From Clostridiales bacterium (GTDB taxonomy: Bacteria > Bacillota > Clostridia > Christensenellales > Aristaeellaceae): a stretch of 64,000 nucleotides of DNA. This document shows positions 45,301 to 54,031 of this stretch, piece after piece. The stretch is from assembly GCA_015056365.1 (NCBI GenBank), contig SVGM01000007.1, forward strand, positions 62,001 to 126,000, written 5' to 3'. Below the pieces are notes generated by a model. That model was not told where the DNA came from. It did not search any database and saw only the letters and a list, made by a program, of their open reading frames with translations. The translations under genes were made by a program, and so were the position numbers. Numbering within the stretch: position 1 is the stretch's first letter; each line of letters begins with the position of its first letter.

Positions 45301-47523
45301 GACGCTGTCCTTGCTGCAGAAGATCTGTGTCCCGTAGGAGCTGCTCAGGATGGAGGAACCAAACGTGGCGATGTTGTCAGGAAGGTACAGCGCCTTCAGG
45401 TTGGGCATTCTGTAGAAGGCATTGTATTCGATGCTGGTAACGCTGTCCGGCAGGATGATCTCCTCCAGGGTGGCGTTCTCATCAAACGCCCTGGAACCGA
45501 TCGCGATGATGCCCTCCGGCACAGTAACCTTCGCCGCCGTGCCGTAATAAGCGCTGAGGATCAGCCCGGTCTTGTCCGCAGTGTAGCACAGGCCGAAATC
45601 CGGTTCCTCCGGATCAGTGAACCCGCGGGAATACACCGAAGCGGTGATATTGCGGGCCGTGACGCTGTCCTTGCTGCAGAAGATCTGTGTCCCGTAGGAG
45701 CTGCTCAGGATGGAGGAACCAAACGTGGCGATGTTGTCGGGAAGGTACAGCGCCTTCAGGTTGGGCAGCTCATAGAACGCATTGGTGTCGATGCTGGTGA
45801 CGCTGTCCGGCAGGATGATCTCCTCCAGCACATCGTTGCCGCTGATGCCGGCGTTGTAATCGTACTGATAAAAAGCCTGTCGGTACACAGCCACGATCCC
45901 GTCGGGCACGGTGACGGATACGTCGTCCCGGCCGTGGTACTTGTACAGCGCCAGGTTATGTTCGCCGGTGTACTCGTTGATGAGGTAGTACAGGTCAAAG
46001 TCCGGCATTTCGGGGTCTGCGAAGGGCTTGGCAGAATAGTTGGGTCGGGTGGCCATCGCATGGGCGGTGACGCTGTCCCGGGATACCCAGCTGCGAATGC
46101 CGGATGCCGCGCTGTAATAGGTCAGGTTCTCCGGCAGCTGCAGAGATGTGACATTCGTATTGGAAAACGCACTGCAGTCCAGATAGGTCAGCGTGTCCGG
46201 CAGTTCCACGGCGTCGATGGGCGCATAGGAGAAAACATTGTATTCCAGCCGGTCCAAGCCCTCGTTCAGGGTAACGCTTTCAAGGCTGAGGCATCTGTAG
46301 AACGCGTTGCTGCCCAGCGTCTTTACGCTGGCAGGGATCTCGATCTGCTTCAGGTTGGTGCAGTAGCTGAACGCGCTGGAGCTGATGGTCTCCAGCCCCT
46401 CCGGAAGCGTAACCTCCGTCAGACCGATGCAATTGTAAAACGCGCTGCTGTTAATGGTCTTCAGACTGCTGGGCAGCGAGACAGAGGTAATGGCGCTGTC
46501 CCGGAAAATGCTGCTGTTGATGCATTCCACGCCTTCGGGGATGACCACGTCGGTCACGCTGCCGTCAAAGGCGGTGACGGTCCAGCCCAGGTTGCTATAT
46601 TTGGTAAAGGTGAGCCCGGGGGCGGAAATAGGCGCGCCGGTCTTGCCGATGGCGGCCAGGGTTTGGGCGGTCACGCTGCCATCGGTGCAGTAAAGCGCAG
46701 CGGGGCAGCCTTCAAACGCGCCCTCGCCAATGGTGGTCAGGTTGTCTGCCAGGAAGATGCTCTTGAGGCTGGTGCAGCCGTTAAACGCACCCGCGCCGAT
46801 GCTGGTGGCGCGAGTATCCACCGTCACCAGTGCGGTGCAGCCGTCAAATGCGCCGTCGTCGATGGTTCCCAGCGCATTGCGGCTGTAGCCTGTCACGGTC
46901 CGCAGCGCGGTGCAGCCCGCAAACGCCCGCTGGCCGATCTCCACATAACTGGAAGAATAATTGTTGCCCAGGGTCACGCTGGTCAGGCTGGTCATGCCGG
47001 CAAAGGCTTCGGGAGCCAGCCGCTTGATCGTGCTGGGCACGACGATGCTGACGGCGTTCCGGTCGCCGACGTAGCGCGCCTGAACCACGGTATCGCTGCT
47101 GTAATTGCCATATTTCGGGGTGTTGACCACATAATCGGGCAGTGTCTCATCATGGTGAAACAGACCCGCTTCGGCCAAGGCGAAAGAGGTCTTGGTCTGC
47201 ACGCTGACATACAGCTCTGCACCGCAGCCTCCGAAAGCGTTTTCGTCGATCACAGTGATGGTCCCGGGCAGATCGATGCGCTCAACAACTAGGCCATCAA
47301 AGGCAAGCGCCCCGATCCCATCCACCGTGCAGCCGCCCAGCGTGGCGGGGACGGTCACCGTGGTTTCGCTGCCGGTGTATCCGGTCAGGGTCGCCTTGTT
47401 GTCGGTGATGGAATAGACAAAGTCGCCTTCCGTTTCTGCTGCCGCCCATGCGCACATCAGGCACAGAAGCAGGCACAGCACAGCGGCAAAAAGCCATTTG
47501 GGCCGGTTCAGGCAGTTTTTCAT
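42376..47523 (-). CDS. Large BspA-type leucine-rich-repeat secreted protein (1715 aa)
   Basis: A signal peptide (MKNCLNRPKWLFAAVLCLLL, then CLMCAWAAAE) leads into some 1,300 residues of BspA/LRR_5 repeats, with recurrent phrases such as IGENAFRHCHNLTSLTIPST and spacer segments that begin D-P-A-D/E-P-D and end V-x-x-G-Y-x-G-x-x-x-x-x-x-x-P-x-G. Two beta-sandwich stretches resembling bacterial Ig-like domains follow (about 1370-1630), then one last leucine-rich segment to the C-terminus. No sortase motif or membrane segment closes the protein. Two adjacent 120-residue units are nearly identical (45.1-45.8 kb). The ATG follows GAAAGGTGG. It is a probable extracellular binding protein; the ligand is unknown. 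Confidence 0.88.
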   Translation of the reverse strand: MKNCLNRPKWLFAAVLCLLLCLMCAWAAAETEGDFVYSITDNKATLTGYTGSETTVTVPATLGGCTVDGIGALAFDGLVVERIDLPGTITVIDENAFGGCGAELYVSVQTKTSFALAEAGLFHHDETLPDYVVNTPKYGNYSSDTVVQARYVGDRNAVSIVVPSTIKRLAPEAFAGMTSLTSVTLGNNYSSSYVEIGQRAFAGCTALRTVTGYSRNALGTIDDGAFDGCTALVTVDTRATSIGAGAFNGCTSLKSIFLADNLTTIGEGAFEGCPAALYCTDGSVTAQTLAAIGKTGAPISAPGLTFTKYSNLGWTVTAFDGSVTDVVIPEGVECINSSIFRDSAITSVSLPSSLKTINSSAFYNCIGLTEVTLPEGLETISSSAFSYCTNLKQIEIPASVKTLGSNAFYRCLSLESVTLNEGLDRLEYNVFSYAPIDAVELPDTLTYLDCSAFSNTNVTSLQLPENLTYYSAASGIRSWVSRDSVTAHAMATRPNYSAKPFADPEMPDFDLYYLINEYTGEHNLALYKYHGRDDVSVTVPDGIVAVYRQAFYQYDYNAGISGNDVLEEIILPDSVTSIDTNAFYELPNLKALYLPDNIATFGSSILSSSYGTQIFCSKDSVTARNITASVYSRGFTDPEEPDFGLCYTADKTGLILSAYYGTAAKVTVPEGIIAIGSRAFDENATLEEIILPDSVTSIEYNAFYRMPNLKALYLPDNIATFGSSILSSSYGTQIFCSKDSVTAQNLTTSIYSKGFVDPAEPDFGLCYTSDKTGLILSAYYGTAAKVTVPEGIVAIGSKAFYENAALEEIVLPEGLTEIQNHAFYRCSALSRINFPSTLLSIGSTAFNSCNNLKSVTLPDSLTTLGSNCFLCSLDEIYLPDNITTVDTYPFYDSCRIYCKKGSVTAYNVSAENTGYRLCDPADPEWRWRYDENGGLLFGGYLGTETEITLSDEYVGIAAYAFSSASTTLKKVIFPETITSLGYHSLDSSIETHLPDNITTAHAEAMAWDDWYSSGVFYVSKDSVTFDTLLSLGKAFVFCDPADPDWIVKQEKDGSLTLQGYTGSDTHLVIPDGIQRIGRMMSEWTPGYRSIVRVDVPESVTRIGDNAFLWPALEEVHLPDHVNFDTYPFEAQAATTVFCTKGSETAYNLIACYERYSFCDPADPDWRYAYDENGDLLVAGYRGEDTVITLPQGAVGIADEAWWTYGHYYQGESRITSITIPEGYTAIGDEAFFHGGNQLSHVSLPSTLRSIGSEAFWACNIAMLQLPEGLETIGENAFRHCHNLTSLTIPSTVTSIPHVIVDGEFLTTVVLPEQLTEIADGAFGSELSSVYCYRNSYAAQWAKEQGVAVRYISDGTLENQVKITYWGMNEEVRKEFDAGVSYDWMDGIAVSVLPPNTTYTFQCTSSNPSVVTISGAAAQMRAVGTATLTISIAERPDVTPVRLQVGVYPPLESFRLPRVLLVKYESKDWNVPILEMQPQNGNPNFVVNGGMYYRAENGYIEYLASPFELGARRYLVETWNHGFSQEILLITYEEINSISAEAPSRALAVGDIYEPTVILTIDWAEWDNLADTYDLTSSNTAVAVPQGDGRILAAGPGTATITVTERYTGKKASFNVAVEERIALKLPYGLMDIQAEAFAGTAAREVVIRDGCRQIGPLAFAGSPNLIRIDIPASVTNIADDAFEGCPSGLVIAAPSGSAAHQYALDHGIDWVGLDP
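45110..45830 (-). repeat. 360-bp tandem duplication inside a leucine-rich-repeat gene
   Basis: Text around 45301-45420 recurs at 45661-45780 with an exact 360-bp shift, including a long identical stretch beginning GACGCTGTCCTTGCTGCAGA. Each unit encodes 120 residues made of one leucine-rich segment plus one spacer segment. Confidence 0.85.
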
Positions 47524-47689
47524 TATATAGCCACCTTTCGTGGGTCATTGAAGATATCCGTTTCCTCTGACGGAAGTATACCACATTCTGCCGATGTTTA
47601 CCATCCTAAAACACCAAATCAAGCGTACACGCCCTCTCCCCACGCGCAATCCACCTTGTACCAGCCGCCGGCAGCGTCGCCTTCCCACC

Positions 47690-47718
47690 TTGACAAGGCA
47701 GGCGCGTCATGAGATGAT
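47690..47718 (+). promoter_or_regulatory. Probable promoter of the carbohydrate-enzyme gene run
   Basis: TTGACA (47690-47695) and GATGAT (47713-47718) are 17 bp apart. The -35 is perfect, the -10 matches four of six positions. It lies about 90 bp before the ATG at 47806. Confidence 0.5.
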
Positions 47719-47805
47719 GAACCCAGCAAAGCATAACCGGGCGACGAAGAGGAAAGCCCGTCACGATGAAACAGCACGTTACACAAGCCGCAAGGAGGAC
47801 CTCTC

Positions 47806-49761
47806 ATGACTTCGTTTGTGTTTACCGCACGCCCACTGGGAGAGGACGAACGCTATCTGCCTTTGGAGGGACAACAGCTGCACGCTGCGGTTGCCTGTAT
47901 CGCCGGGGACGGCACAGCCGAGAACCCGTGGGTTAAGCAGGTGGAGATTCTCAACCTGTCGGAAAACCCCTGGCAGGGCGTCATCCGCATGGCGCTGCCC
48001 ACCGGAGCGAAATCGCCCCGGTTCTATCTGCCCGGCTTCCTCTACGGTACCAACCGGGGCGACGCGCCGCTGGTGGTGGACAGCCGATGCCCCCGTCTCC
48101 GGGCAGAGGGCGATTTTCCCGCCTCTCCGTGGTGGATGGTGCGCAGCGACCGCCTGTCCCATCCTGCGGCCTTCGTCTATGGCGACGGCCGGCTCTGCGG
48201 CTTTGCTGCGCCGCCATATTTCGTGCGCACGGCAGAGGCCCGCACGCCCTGGCAGCCGGGCGTGACCGGCGGTTTTGACCAATACGGCGGCTTTGGCTGC
48301 TCCATCGCGCCGGGGGAGATTTCTTACACCCTTGGCTATGAAAATGCGCCCTGGTTCTTCCTGGAAGCGCACCAGTACTCGCCCCGTGCGCCTCTTGGCG
48401 AAAACTGCTTCACCCTTACCGGCGGCGAGAAGCTGGTCTTCCGGGTCCATCAATTCGATCTGCCTGCCCAGGACGAGCGCACGCTGCACGACGCGCTCAA
48501 GTGGGTCTACGGGCAGTATCACCAGCCGCCCCGTCAGCTCATGCCGCCCAGGCAGGCCGTGGAGGAGATCGCCTCCGCCATTTCGCAGGATGCCTGGTTG
48601 CCGGAAAGCCACGGCTATGCCGGTTTTGTCTTTGACCGGGGCGATCATTTTGAGCACAACCCCCTGCCATCCATCTCCTGGACCAACGGCCTGGCGGCTG
48701 CTACGCCCATGCTGCAGGCCGCTCACCGCCTGGGTGACGAAACCATGCGCCGGCAGGCCCTTGACTGCATCCAGCACATCGTGGATCATTCCATGAATGA
48801 GCACTCCGGCCTGCCCTACATGGTGGAGACCGACGGCGAGTGGAGCAACCGGGGCTGGTGGTACGACCGGCTGCGCACGCCGGGACACGCGGCGTATCTG
48901 GTGGGTCAGGCCATGTACCTGATCCTCAAGGCCTATGCGTGGGAGAAGGCGAACCGGAATGAAGAGCATCCGGACTGGCTTCGTTTTGTCAAGCGGGTGC
49001 TGGACAAGACCCAGACCACCCGCAACACCGACGGCGAGTATCCCTATGTGCTCTCGGAGCGCACCGGCGCCGGGCTGGAGTATGATTCCTTCTCGGGCGC
49101 GTGGTGCATGGCCGCGGCTGCGTATTACAGCTTCCTGACCGGGGAGCAGGCGTGGCTTGCGGATCTGCTGGCCAGCGAGCGGTACTATCATCAGGCGTAC
49201 GTATGCCGTCAGGAGTGCTACGGCGGCCCGCTGGATATCGACAAGCAAATCGACTCCGAAGGCATTCTGGCCTATATCCGCGCGGTGCATTACCTGCACC
49301 GGATCACCGGCGATGATCAGCTGCTCTCTCATATGCAGGACGCGCTGTATTACGAGTTCACCTTCAAGTTCTGCTACAATTCCCCCATCAAAACGCCGCC
49401 TCTCAGCAGCGTGGGCTGGTCCAGCTGCGGCGGCAGCATCACCTCCGTCACCAATCCGCACATCCACCCCATGTCCAGCTCCATCATCGACGAGATGGTC
49501 TACTGCGTCCGTCACACAGGAGACCGCTACGTCCGCAGCCGCCTGGAGGACACCATCCTGTGGAGCTGCCAGTGCCACAACACCTTTGACGGCGAATACG
49601 GCTACGGCAAAAAAGGCTGGATGTCCGAGCGTTTCTGCCACAGTCAGGGGCTGGTGAAGGAGCGCTACCCCGACGGCACACTGGCAAGCACCTGGTTTGC
49701 GCTGATGCCCTGGGCCTGCGGTTCCCTGCTGGAGGGTCTTACCGGCGAGGCCTGGCGCTAA
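47806..49761 (+). CDS. Probable carbohydrate-active enzyme with helical-barrel domain (651 aa)
   Basis: The ATG follows CAAGGAGGACCTCTC. There is no signal peptide, so the protein should be cytoplasmic. About residues 1-220 look like a beta-sandwich. About residues 225-645 are repeated helices with aromatic loops such as WTNGLAAATPMLQAAHRLGD, GLEYDSFSGAWCMAAAAYYS and HNTFDGEYGYGKKGW, the look of an (alpha/alpha)6-7 barrel as in glycosidases, polysaccharide lyases and epimerases. I cannot name the family or the catalytic residues. The next gene, 24 bp downstream, encodes a DUF5060/DUF5605 glycosidase, supporting a role in the same sugar pathway. Confidence 0.7.
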   Translation: MTSFVFTARPLGEDERYLPLEGQQLHAAVACIAGDGTAENPWVKQVEILNLSENPWQGVIRMALPTGAKSPRFYLPGFLYGTNRGDAPLVVDSRCPRLRAEGDFPASPWWMVRSDRLSHPAAFVYGDGRLCGFAAPPYFVRTAEARTPWQPGVTGGFDQYGGFGCSIAPGEISYTLGYENAPWFFLEAHQYSPRAPLGENCFTLTGGEKLVFRVHQFDLPAQDERTLHDALKWVYGQYHQPPRQLMPPRQAVEEIASAISQDAWLPESHGYAGFVFDRGDHFEHNPLPSISWTNGLAAATPMLQAAHRLGDETMRRQALDCIQHIVDHSMNEHSGLPYMVETDGEWSNRGWWYDRLRTPGHAAYLVGQAMYLILKAYAWEKANRNEEHPDWLRFVKRVLDKTQTTRNTDGEYPYVLSERTGAGLEYDSFSGAWCMAAAAYYSFLTGEQAWLADLLASERYYHQAYVCRQECYGGPLDIDKQIDSEGILAYIRAVHYLHRITGDDQLLSHMQDALYYEFTFKFCYNSPIKTPPLSSVGWSSCGGSITSVTNPHIHPMSSSIIDEMVYCVRHTGDRYVRSRLEDTILWSCQCHNTFDGEYGYGKKGWMSERFCHSQGLVKERYPDGTLASTWFALMPWACGSLLEGLTGEAWR

Positions 49762-49785
49762 TCAAGTATTTCAGGAGGTATTTCC

Positions 49786-51267
49786 ATGACACATACCGCA
49801 CTTCCCACGGTGGAACAATGGGGCGTTCAGGAGATCGTCTGCCCGGGCTTTGCCACGGGAAACCCCTATATGGATTACCAGATCCGCGGCGTCTTTGCTT
49901 CGGAGTCGGAAACGGTGGAAGCGCCCGGCTTCTATGACGGAGACGGCCGCTACGTGGTGCGTTTCATGCCCTCCCACCAGGGACGGTACACCTACCGCGT
50001 CTTCGGCAGCTTCAGCCACGAGGAATATTCCGGCAGCTTTCAGGTGACCGCCCCTGCCCCGGGGGTCCACGGCCCGGTACGGGTCAGCGATCAGTATCAC
50101 TTTGCCTATGCCGACGGCACCCGGTATATGCCCGTGGGCACCACCTGCTATGTGTGGCACCTGCAGACGCCGGAGATCTTCGAGCGGACGCTGGAAAGCC
50201 TGAAAACCTCCCCCTTTAACAAGATCCGCTTTTGCGTCTTTCCCAAGGACTACGACTACAACAAAAACGATCCCTTCACCTTCCCCTTTGAAAAGGCGCA
50301 GCCTGCGCCCGGGGAGCGTTACGGCTGGGACTTCACCCGCTTCGATCCAGCCTATTTCCGGCATCTGGAGAAGGCCATCCAGCGGCTTTGCGACATTGGC
50401 GTGGAGGCGGATATCATCGTGCTCCATCCCTATGACCGCTGGGGCTTCAGCCGTATGCCCCGGGAGGTGGATCAGCGGTACTTCCGCTATCTGGCCAGCC
50501 GTATCGCCGCCTATCGCAACGTGTGGTGGTCGCTTGCCAACGAATACGACCTGATGCCAGCCAAGTGCGAGGCGGACTGGGAGTCCTGCGCCGCTGCCCT
50601 GAAGGCCTCCGATCCCTACGGACGGCTCATGTCCATTCACAATTGCTTCCCCTTCTACGACCACACCCGTCCCTGGGTGACCCACTGCTGCCTGCAGCGT
50701 CAGGAACTGTACCGCTCCACCGAGCTGGTGGACGAGTGGCGGGAACGCTTCGGCAAGCCGGTGATCGTGGATGAGATGGGCTACGAAGGCGACATTCAGC
50801 ACGGCTGGGGCAACCTGACGGCGGAGGAAGTGACCCGCCGCTTCTGGGAGGCAACGGTGCGCGGCGGCTACGGCGGCCATGGCGAGACCTACCTCAACGA
50901 AAAAGAGATCCTCTGGTGGTCCCACGGCGACGTGCTCCACGGTCAGTCCCCGGCGCGGCTCCAGTTCCTCAGGGACTTTCTGGAGGCGCTGCCCGCGCCC
51001 CTGATGCGTACAGCAGGCAGCTGGGACGAAGTGGTGGGCACTGCCCAGGGCTGCACTGGGGAAGCCGCTCCCTTCTACCTGTACTACTACTCCTTCATGC
51101 GCCCCACCTTCCGTGACTTCCGCGTGCCGGAGGGCATGGCATATCAGGTGGAGGTCATCGATACGTGGAACATGACCCGCACCGACTGCGGCGTGAAGGA
51201 AGGCTCCTTCCGGGTGCCGCTTCCTGCCAGGCAGTATGTGGCGGTGTATCTGAAACGGGTGCGCTGA
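49786..51267 (+). CDS. DUF5060/DUF5605-type glycoside hydrolase
   Basis: The 493-residue protein has a DUF5060-like beta domain (about 1-85; FYDGDGRYVVRFMPSHQGRY), a TIM-barrel catalytic domain related to the DUF4038/apiosidase group (about 95-410) and a C-terminal DUF5605-like beta domain (about 415-493). Two glutamates sit where a retaining clan-A glycosidase needs them: Glu253 in WWSLANEYD as acid/base and Glu330 in VIVDEMGYEG as nucleophile. No signal peptide is present, so it would act on imported oligosaccharides. The ATG follows TCAGGAGGTATTTCC. The exact linkage cleaved is unknown. Confidence 0.85.
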   Translation: MTHTALPTVEQWGVQEIVCPGFATGNPYMDYQIRGVFASESETVEAPGFYDGDGRYVVRFMPSHQGRYTYRVFGSFSHEEYSGSFQVTAPAPGVHGPVRVSDQYHFAYADGTRYMPVGTTCYVWHLQTPEIFERTLESLKTSPFNKIRFCVFPKDYDYNKNDPFTFPFEKAQPAPGERYGWDFTRFDPAYFRHLEKAIQRLCDIGVEADIIVLHPYDRWGFSRMPREVDQRYFRYLASRIAAYRNVWWSLANEYDLMPAKCEADWESCAAALKASDPYGRLMSIHNCFPFYDHTRPWVTHCCLQRQELYRSTELVDEWRERFGKPVIVDEMGYEGDIQHGWGNLTAEEVTRRFWEATVRGGYGGHGETYLNEKEILWWSHGDVLHGQSPARLQFLRDFLEALPAPLMRTAGSWDEVVGTAQGCTGEAAPFYLYYYSFMRPTFRDFRVPEGMAYQVEVIDTWNMTRTDCGVKEGSFRVPLPARQYVAVYLKRVR

Positions 51268-51308
51268 GCGCCGCCGCCTGAGTTAAAATCAATGGGCAGG
51301 TGAACGAA

Positions 51309-52061
51309 ATGCAGGTGATCGAATACGGGCAAAGCCATTCCCAGGTGCTGCTGTTTCTCCATGGCGGAGGACTGTCCTGGTGGAACTACCGGGAAGCGGC
51401 GTCACTCCTTGGCGAAACCTATCATGTGGTGCTGCCGGTGCTGGACGGCCACGGCGGAAACCCGCGGCCCTTTACCACCATCGAAAGCAATGCCGAAGCG
51501 CTGATCGACTACATCGACGAGCATTTCGGCGGCTCGGTGCTGCTCATCGGCGGCGTGTCCCTTGGGGCGCAGGTGGCGCTGGAGATGCTCTCTCAGCGGC
51601 AGGGGCTGTGCCGGACAGCCGTGGTAGAAAGCGCGCTCAGCATCCCCATGCGGCTGACCAACGCCCTGATGAAGCCCATGCTGGATATGAGCTACGGCCT
51701 GATCCGCAGGCCGTGGTTTTCGCGGCTGCAGTTCCGGGCATTGAAGATCAAAGAGGAACTGTACACCGACTATCTGCGGGATACCTGCCTCATCAGCAAG
51801 GAAAGCATGCTGGCCTTTCTGCTGGCCAACGGCAGCTACACCCCTAAAGATACGCTCTCCCAGACGGACGCCCGGGTGCATCTCTTTGTCGGCAGCAGGG
51901 AGATGCCGGTGATGCGCCGCTCGGCCGAACAGCTCCATGCGCTGATCCCCTCCTCCTCGCTGGAGATGCTCAAGGGGCTGGATCATGGCCAGTTCTCCAT
52001 CAACTGTCCGCAGCGCTATGCCCGTACGGTCGCCGGGCTGATCGAAGCGGACAGGCTGTAA
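51309..52061 (+). CDS. Alpha/beta hydrolase
   Basis: The 250-residue protein shows the alpha/beta-hydrolase layout: HGGG oxyanion loop at 18-21, nucleophile Ser84 in GGVSLGA, and the catalytic His226 in GLDHGQF. The acid is probably an aspartate in the SQTDARVHLFVG region. The start was placed at the ATG at 51309, since CAGGTG lies 6 nt upstream; a GTG at 51300 would add three residues but has a weak ribosome site. It is cytoplasmic and the substrate is unknown. It lies 41 bp after the glycosidase gene, so it may remove ester groups from sugars or be a general esterase; that link is inference. Confidence 0.85.
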   Translation: MQVIEYGQSHSQVLLFLHGGGLSWWNYREAASLLGETYHVVLPVLDGHGGNPRPFTTIESNAEALIDYIDEHFGGSVLLIGGVSLGAQVALEMLSQRQGLCRTAVVESALSIPMRLTNALMKPMLDMSYGLIRRPWFSRLQFRALKIKEELYTDYLRDTCLISKESMLAFLLANGSYTPKDTLSQTDARVHLFVGSREMPVMRRSAEQLHALIPSSSLEMLKGLDHGQFSINCPQRYARTVAGLIEADRL

Positions 52062-52110
52062 CCATTCAACAGGAGCGTCAGGACAGCTGCCGCCCGGGAA
52101 AGGAATCATC

Positions 52111-52806
52111 ATGCCGCAAGCCGTTCTCTTTGATATGTTCGAGACCCTGATCACCCACTACGGCGCACCGCTGTACTTCGGCACGGAGATGGCGGCGGAG
52201 GCAGGCGTAGCTGCGGAAGTGTTCCTGCCCCTGTGGCGGCGTACCGACGATGACCGCACGCTGGGGCGGCGCAGGCTGGAGGATGTGCTGGAGGAGCTCT
52301 ACCGCTCTCTGGGCTGCTATTCTCCCGCGTTGGTGGACGGCCAGGTGCAGAAGCGAAAAGCCAGCAAGCAGGAATGCTTCCGTCATCTGCACCCTGAGAT
52401 CCTGCCCATGCTCAGCGGCCTGAGGCAGCGCGGCATGCGAGTGGGGCTCATCAGCAACTGTTACTTCGAGGAAGCGGAGGTCATCCGCCAAAGCCCGCTG
52501 TTTCCCTGCTTTGACGCAGTGATGCTTTCCTGCGAGCAGGGCGTGATGAAGCCAGACCCGGAGATCTTCCGACGCTGCACGGATGCGCTGGGCGTAACGC
52601 CGGGCCAGTGCCTCTACGTGGGCGACGGCGGCAGCCGGGAGCTGGAAACCGCCCGCAGCCTTGGCATGACAACGGTGCAGGCGGTCTGGTATCTGCTGGA
52701 GGGAAGCACCCAGCCCTGCCAGCGCAAGGCGGAGTTCCCGGCGGCAGAGCGCCCCATGGACGTGGTGCGGATGGCTGAGGAAATGTGCATCAGGCACAAA
52801 AGCTAA
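52111..52806 (+). CDS. HAD-superfamily hydrolase
   Basis: The 231-residue protein carries the HAD motifs: FDMFETL at 7-13 (nucleophile Asp8), the LISNC motif II, Lys in GVMKPDPEIF, and motif IV YVGDGGSRELETA. Motif I has Phe at the +2 position, as in FDxFGTL dehalogenase- and phosphatase-like members, not the DxD form. A phosphatase on a small metabolite is likely; the substrate cannot be read from sequence. The ATG follows GAAAGGAATCATC. Confidence 0.88.
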   Translation: MPQAVLFDMFETLITHYGAPLYFGTEMAAEAGVAAEVFLPLWRRTDDDRTLGRRRLEDVLEELYRSLGCYSPALVDGQVQKRKASKQECFRHLHPEILPMLSGLRQRGMRVGLISNCYFEEAEVIRQSPLFPCFDAVMLSCEQGVMKPDPEIFRRCTDALGVTPGQCLYVGDGGSRELETARSLGMTTVQAVWYLLEGSTQPCQRKAEFPAAERPMDVVRMAEEMCIRHKS

Positions 52807-52876
52807 TCTTCGCTACCATGATACGCAAATCGCAAAAAGCCAAAGCGGCAAACGCTTTGGGACAGGAGGAAAAACC

Positions 52877-53257
52877 ATGGCTGAGATCATCCGCAGGAAT
52901 CTGGACGAGGCGTTCGCCAACGCCTGCGCCTACTCCGAGGTGGTGGCCGCCGGCGACTGGGTCTATGTGAACTTCTGCGTAGGCAACGTAGGCGGCAGCG
53001 TGGAGGAACAGGTGCACGGCGCGCTGGACAATCTGGAAGCGCGGCTGGCGCTGGTGAATTTGACGCTGCAGTCCGTGGTCAAGGTAGACGTGCTCATGCG
53101 GGACCCCTGGAACATCCCCGCCATGGAAAAAGTATTTGCCCAGCGTTTTCAGGGGGTCTATCCCGCCAGAAAGACCATCGCCACCGAGTTTGCCCACAAA
53201 GGCGGCGCGGACGGCCTGCAGGTGCAGCTGGACGCCATCGCCTACCGGGGCGAATAA
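52877..53257 (+). CDS. RidA/YjgF-family protein
   Basis: The 126-residue protein has the RidA layout: an N-terminal region ending in GDWVYVNF, a helix with EEQVHGALDNLEARL, a VVKVDVLMRD strand, the conserved Arg in YPARKTIATE and a closing VQLDAIAY. Archetypal RidA enzymes remove reactive enamine or imine intermediates made by PLP enzymes. The conserved acidic residue of the last strand is present as Asp (LDAIA) where many members have Glu. GACAGGAGGAAAAACC precedes the ATG. Confidence 0.85.
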   Translation: MAEIIRRNLDEAFANACAYSEVVAAGDWVYVNFCVGNVGGSVEEQVHGALDNLEARLALVNLTLQSVVKVDVLMRDPWNIPAMEKVFAQRFQGVYPARKTIATEFAHKGGADGLQVQLDAIAYRGE

Positions 53258-53275
53258 TCAGGAGGAATCAACGCC

Positions 53276-54031
53276 ATGTCCCTCTATGTCAGGCAGATTT
53301 CCATCCCCGGCGAGATTCCCCGGGAAGAATACATCAGCCGGCTGCCCGTTGTGCAGCATCTGCGGCAGAACCCCCTCGCGCTGACCAGCCCCGTGACGTT
53401 TTTCGTGGGCGAAAACGGCGTTGGCAAGTCCACGCTGATCGAAGCGCTGGCGGTTTCGCTGGGGTTCAATCCGGAAGGCGGTACGCGCAATTTCCGCTTT
53501 TCCACCAAGGCGTCCCACTCCAGCCTGTGGGAATATCTGCGCCTGGGCAAGGGTCTGCGGCCCAGAGACGGCTTTTTCCTTCGGGCGGAAAGTTTCTACA
53601 ACGTAGCCACCAACATCGATCAGCTGGATCAGGAGCCGTCCTTCGGCGCGCTGGTAATCGACAGCTACGGCGGCGTATCCCTGCACGACCAGTCCCACGG
53701 CGAAAGCTTCATGGCGCTGGTGGAGAACCGGTTCGGCGGGGATGGCCTGTACATTCTGGACGAGCCGGAAGCGGCGCTGTCCCCCATGCGGGTGATGCGC
53801 CTGATGTGCCTGATCCATCAGCTGACAAAGTGCCGGTCGCAGTTCATCATCTCCACCCACTCCCCCATCCTGATGGCCCTGCCCGGCGCAGAGATCTGGC
53901 AGATCGCCGCCGGAGGGATGGAGCGGGTCAGCTACCGGGATACCGAGCACTATCAGCTGACAAAGCTTTTCTTTGACGATCCGGAGCGGATGATCCACCA
54001 TCTGCTTCGCCAGGAGGGAGAGGACCCATGA
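53276..54031 (+). CDS. Small AAA (ABC-type) ATPase
   Basis: The 251-residue cytoplasmic protein has Walker A GENGVGKST at 45-53, an ABC-like signature LHDQSHGES at 136-144, Walker B GLYILDEPEAAL at 157-168 and the H-loop ISTHSPILM around His195. This is the compact SMC/ABC-type ATPase of the AAA_15/AAA_21 group, without a coiled-coil insert. Its stop overlaps the start of the HD-protein gene (ATGA), so the two are translationally coupled. The ATG follows TCAGGAGGAATCAACGCC. The role is unknown; the family includes stand-alone ATPases and parts of defence pairs. Confidence 0.88.
   Translation: MSLYVRQISIPGEIPREEYISRLPVVQHLRQNPLALTSPVTFFVGENGVGKSTLIEALAVSLGFNPEGGTRNFRFSTKASHSSLWEYLRLGKGLRPRDGFFLRAESFYNVATNIDQLDQEPSFGALVIDSYGGVSLHDQSHGESFMALVENRFGGDGLYILDEPEAALSPMRVMRLMCLIHQLTKCRSQFIISTHSPILMALPGAEIWQIAAGGMERVSYRDTEHYQLTKLFFDDPERMIHHLLRQEGEDP

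Noticed and set aside
47779-49641. A 620-codon minus-strand frame opposite the 651-residue protein.
   Set aside because: The plus-strand frame has an AAGGAGG site and a coherent fold pattern and is closely followed by a glycosidase gene; the minus frame has neither.
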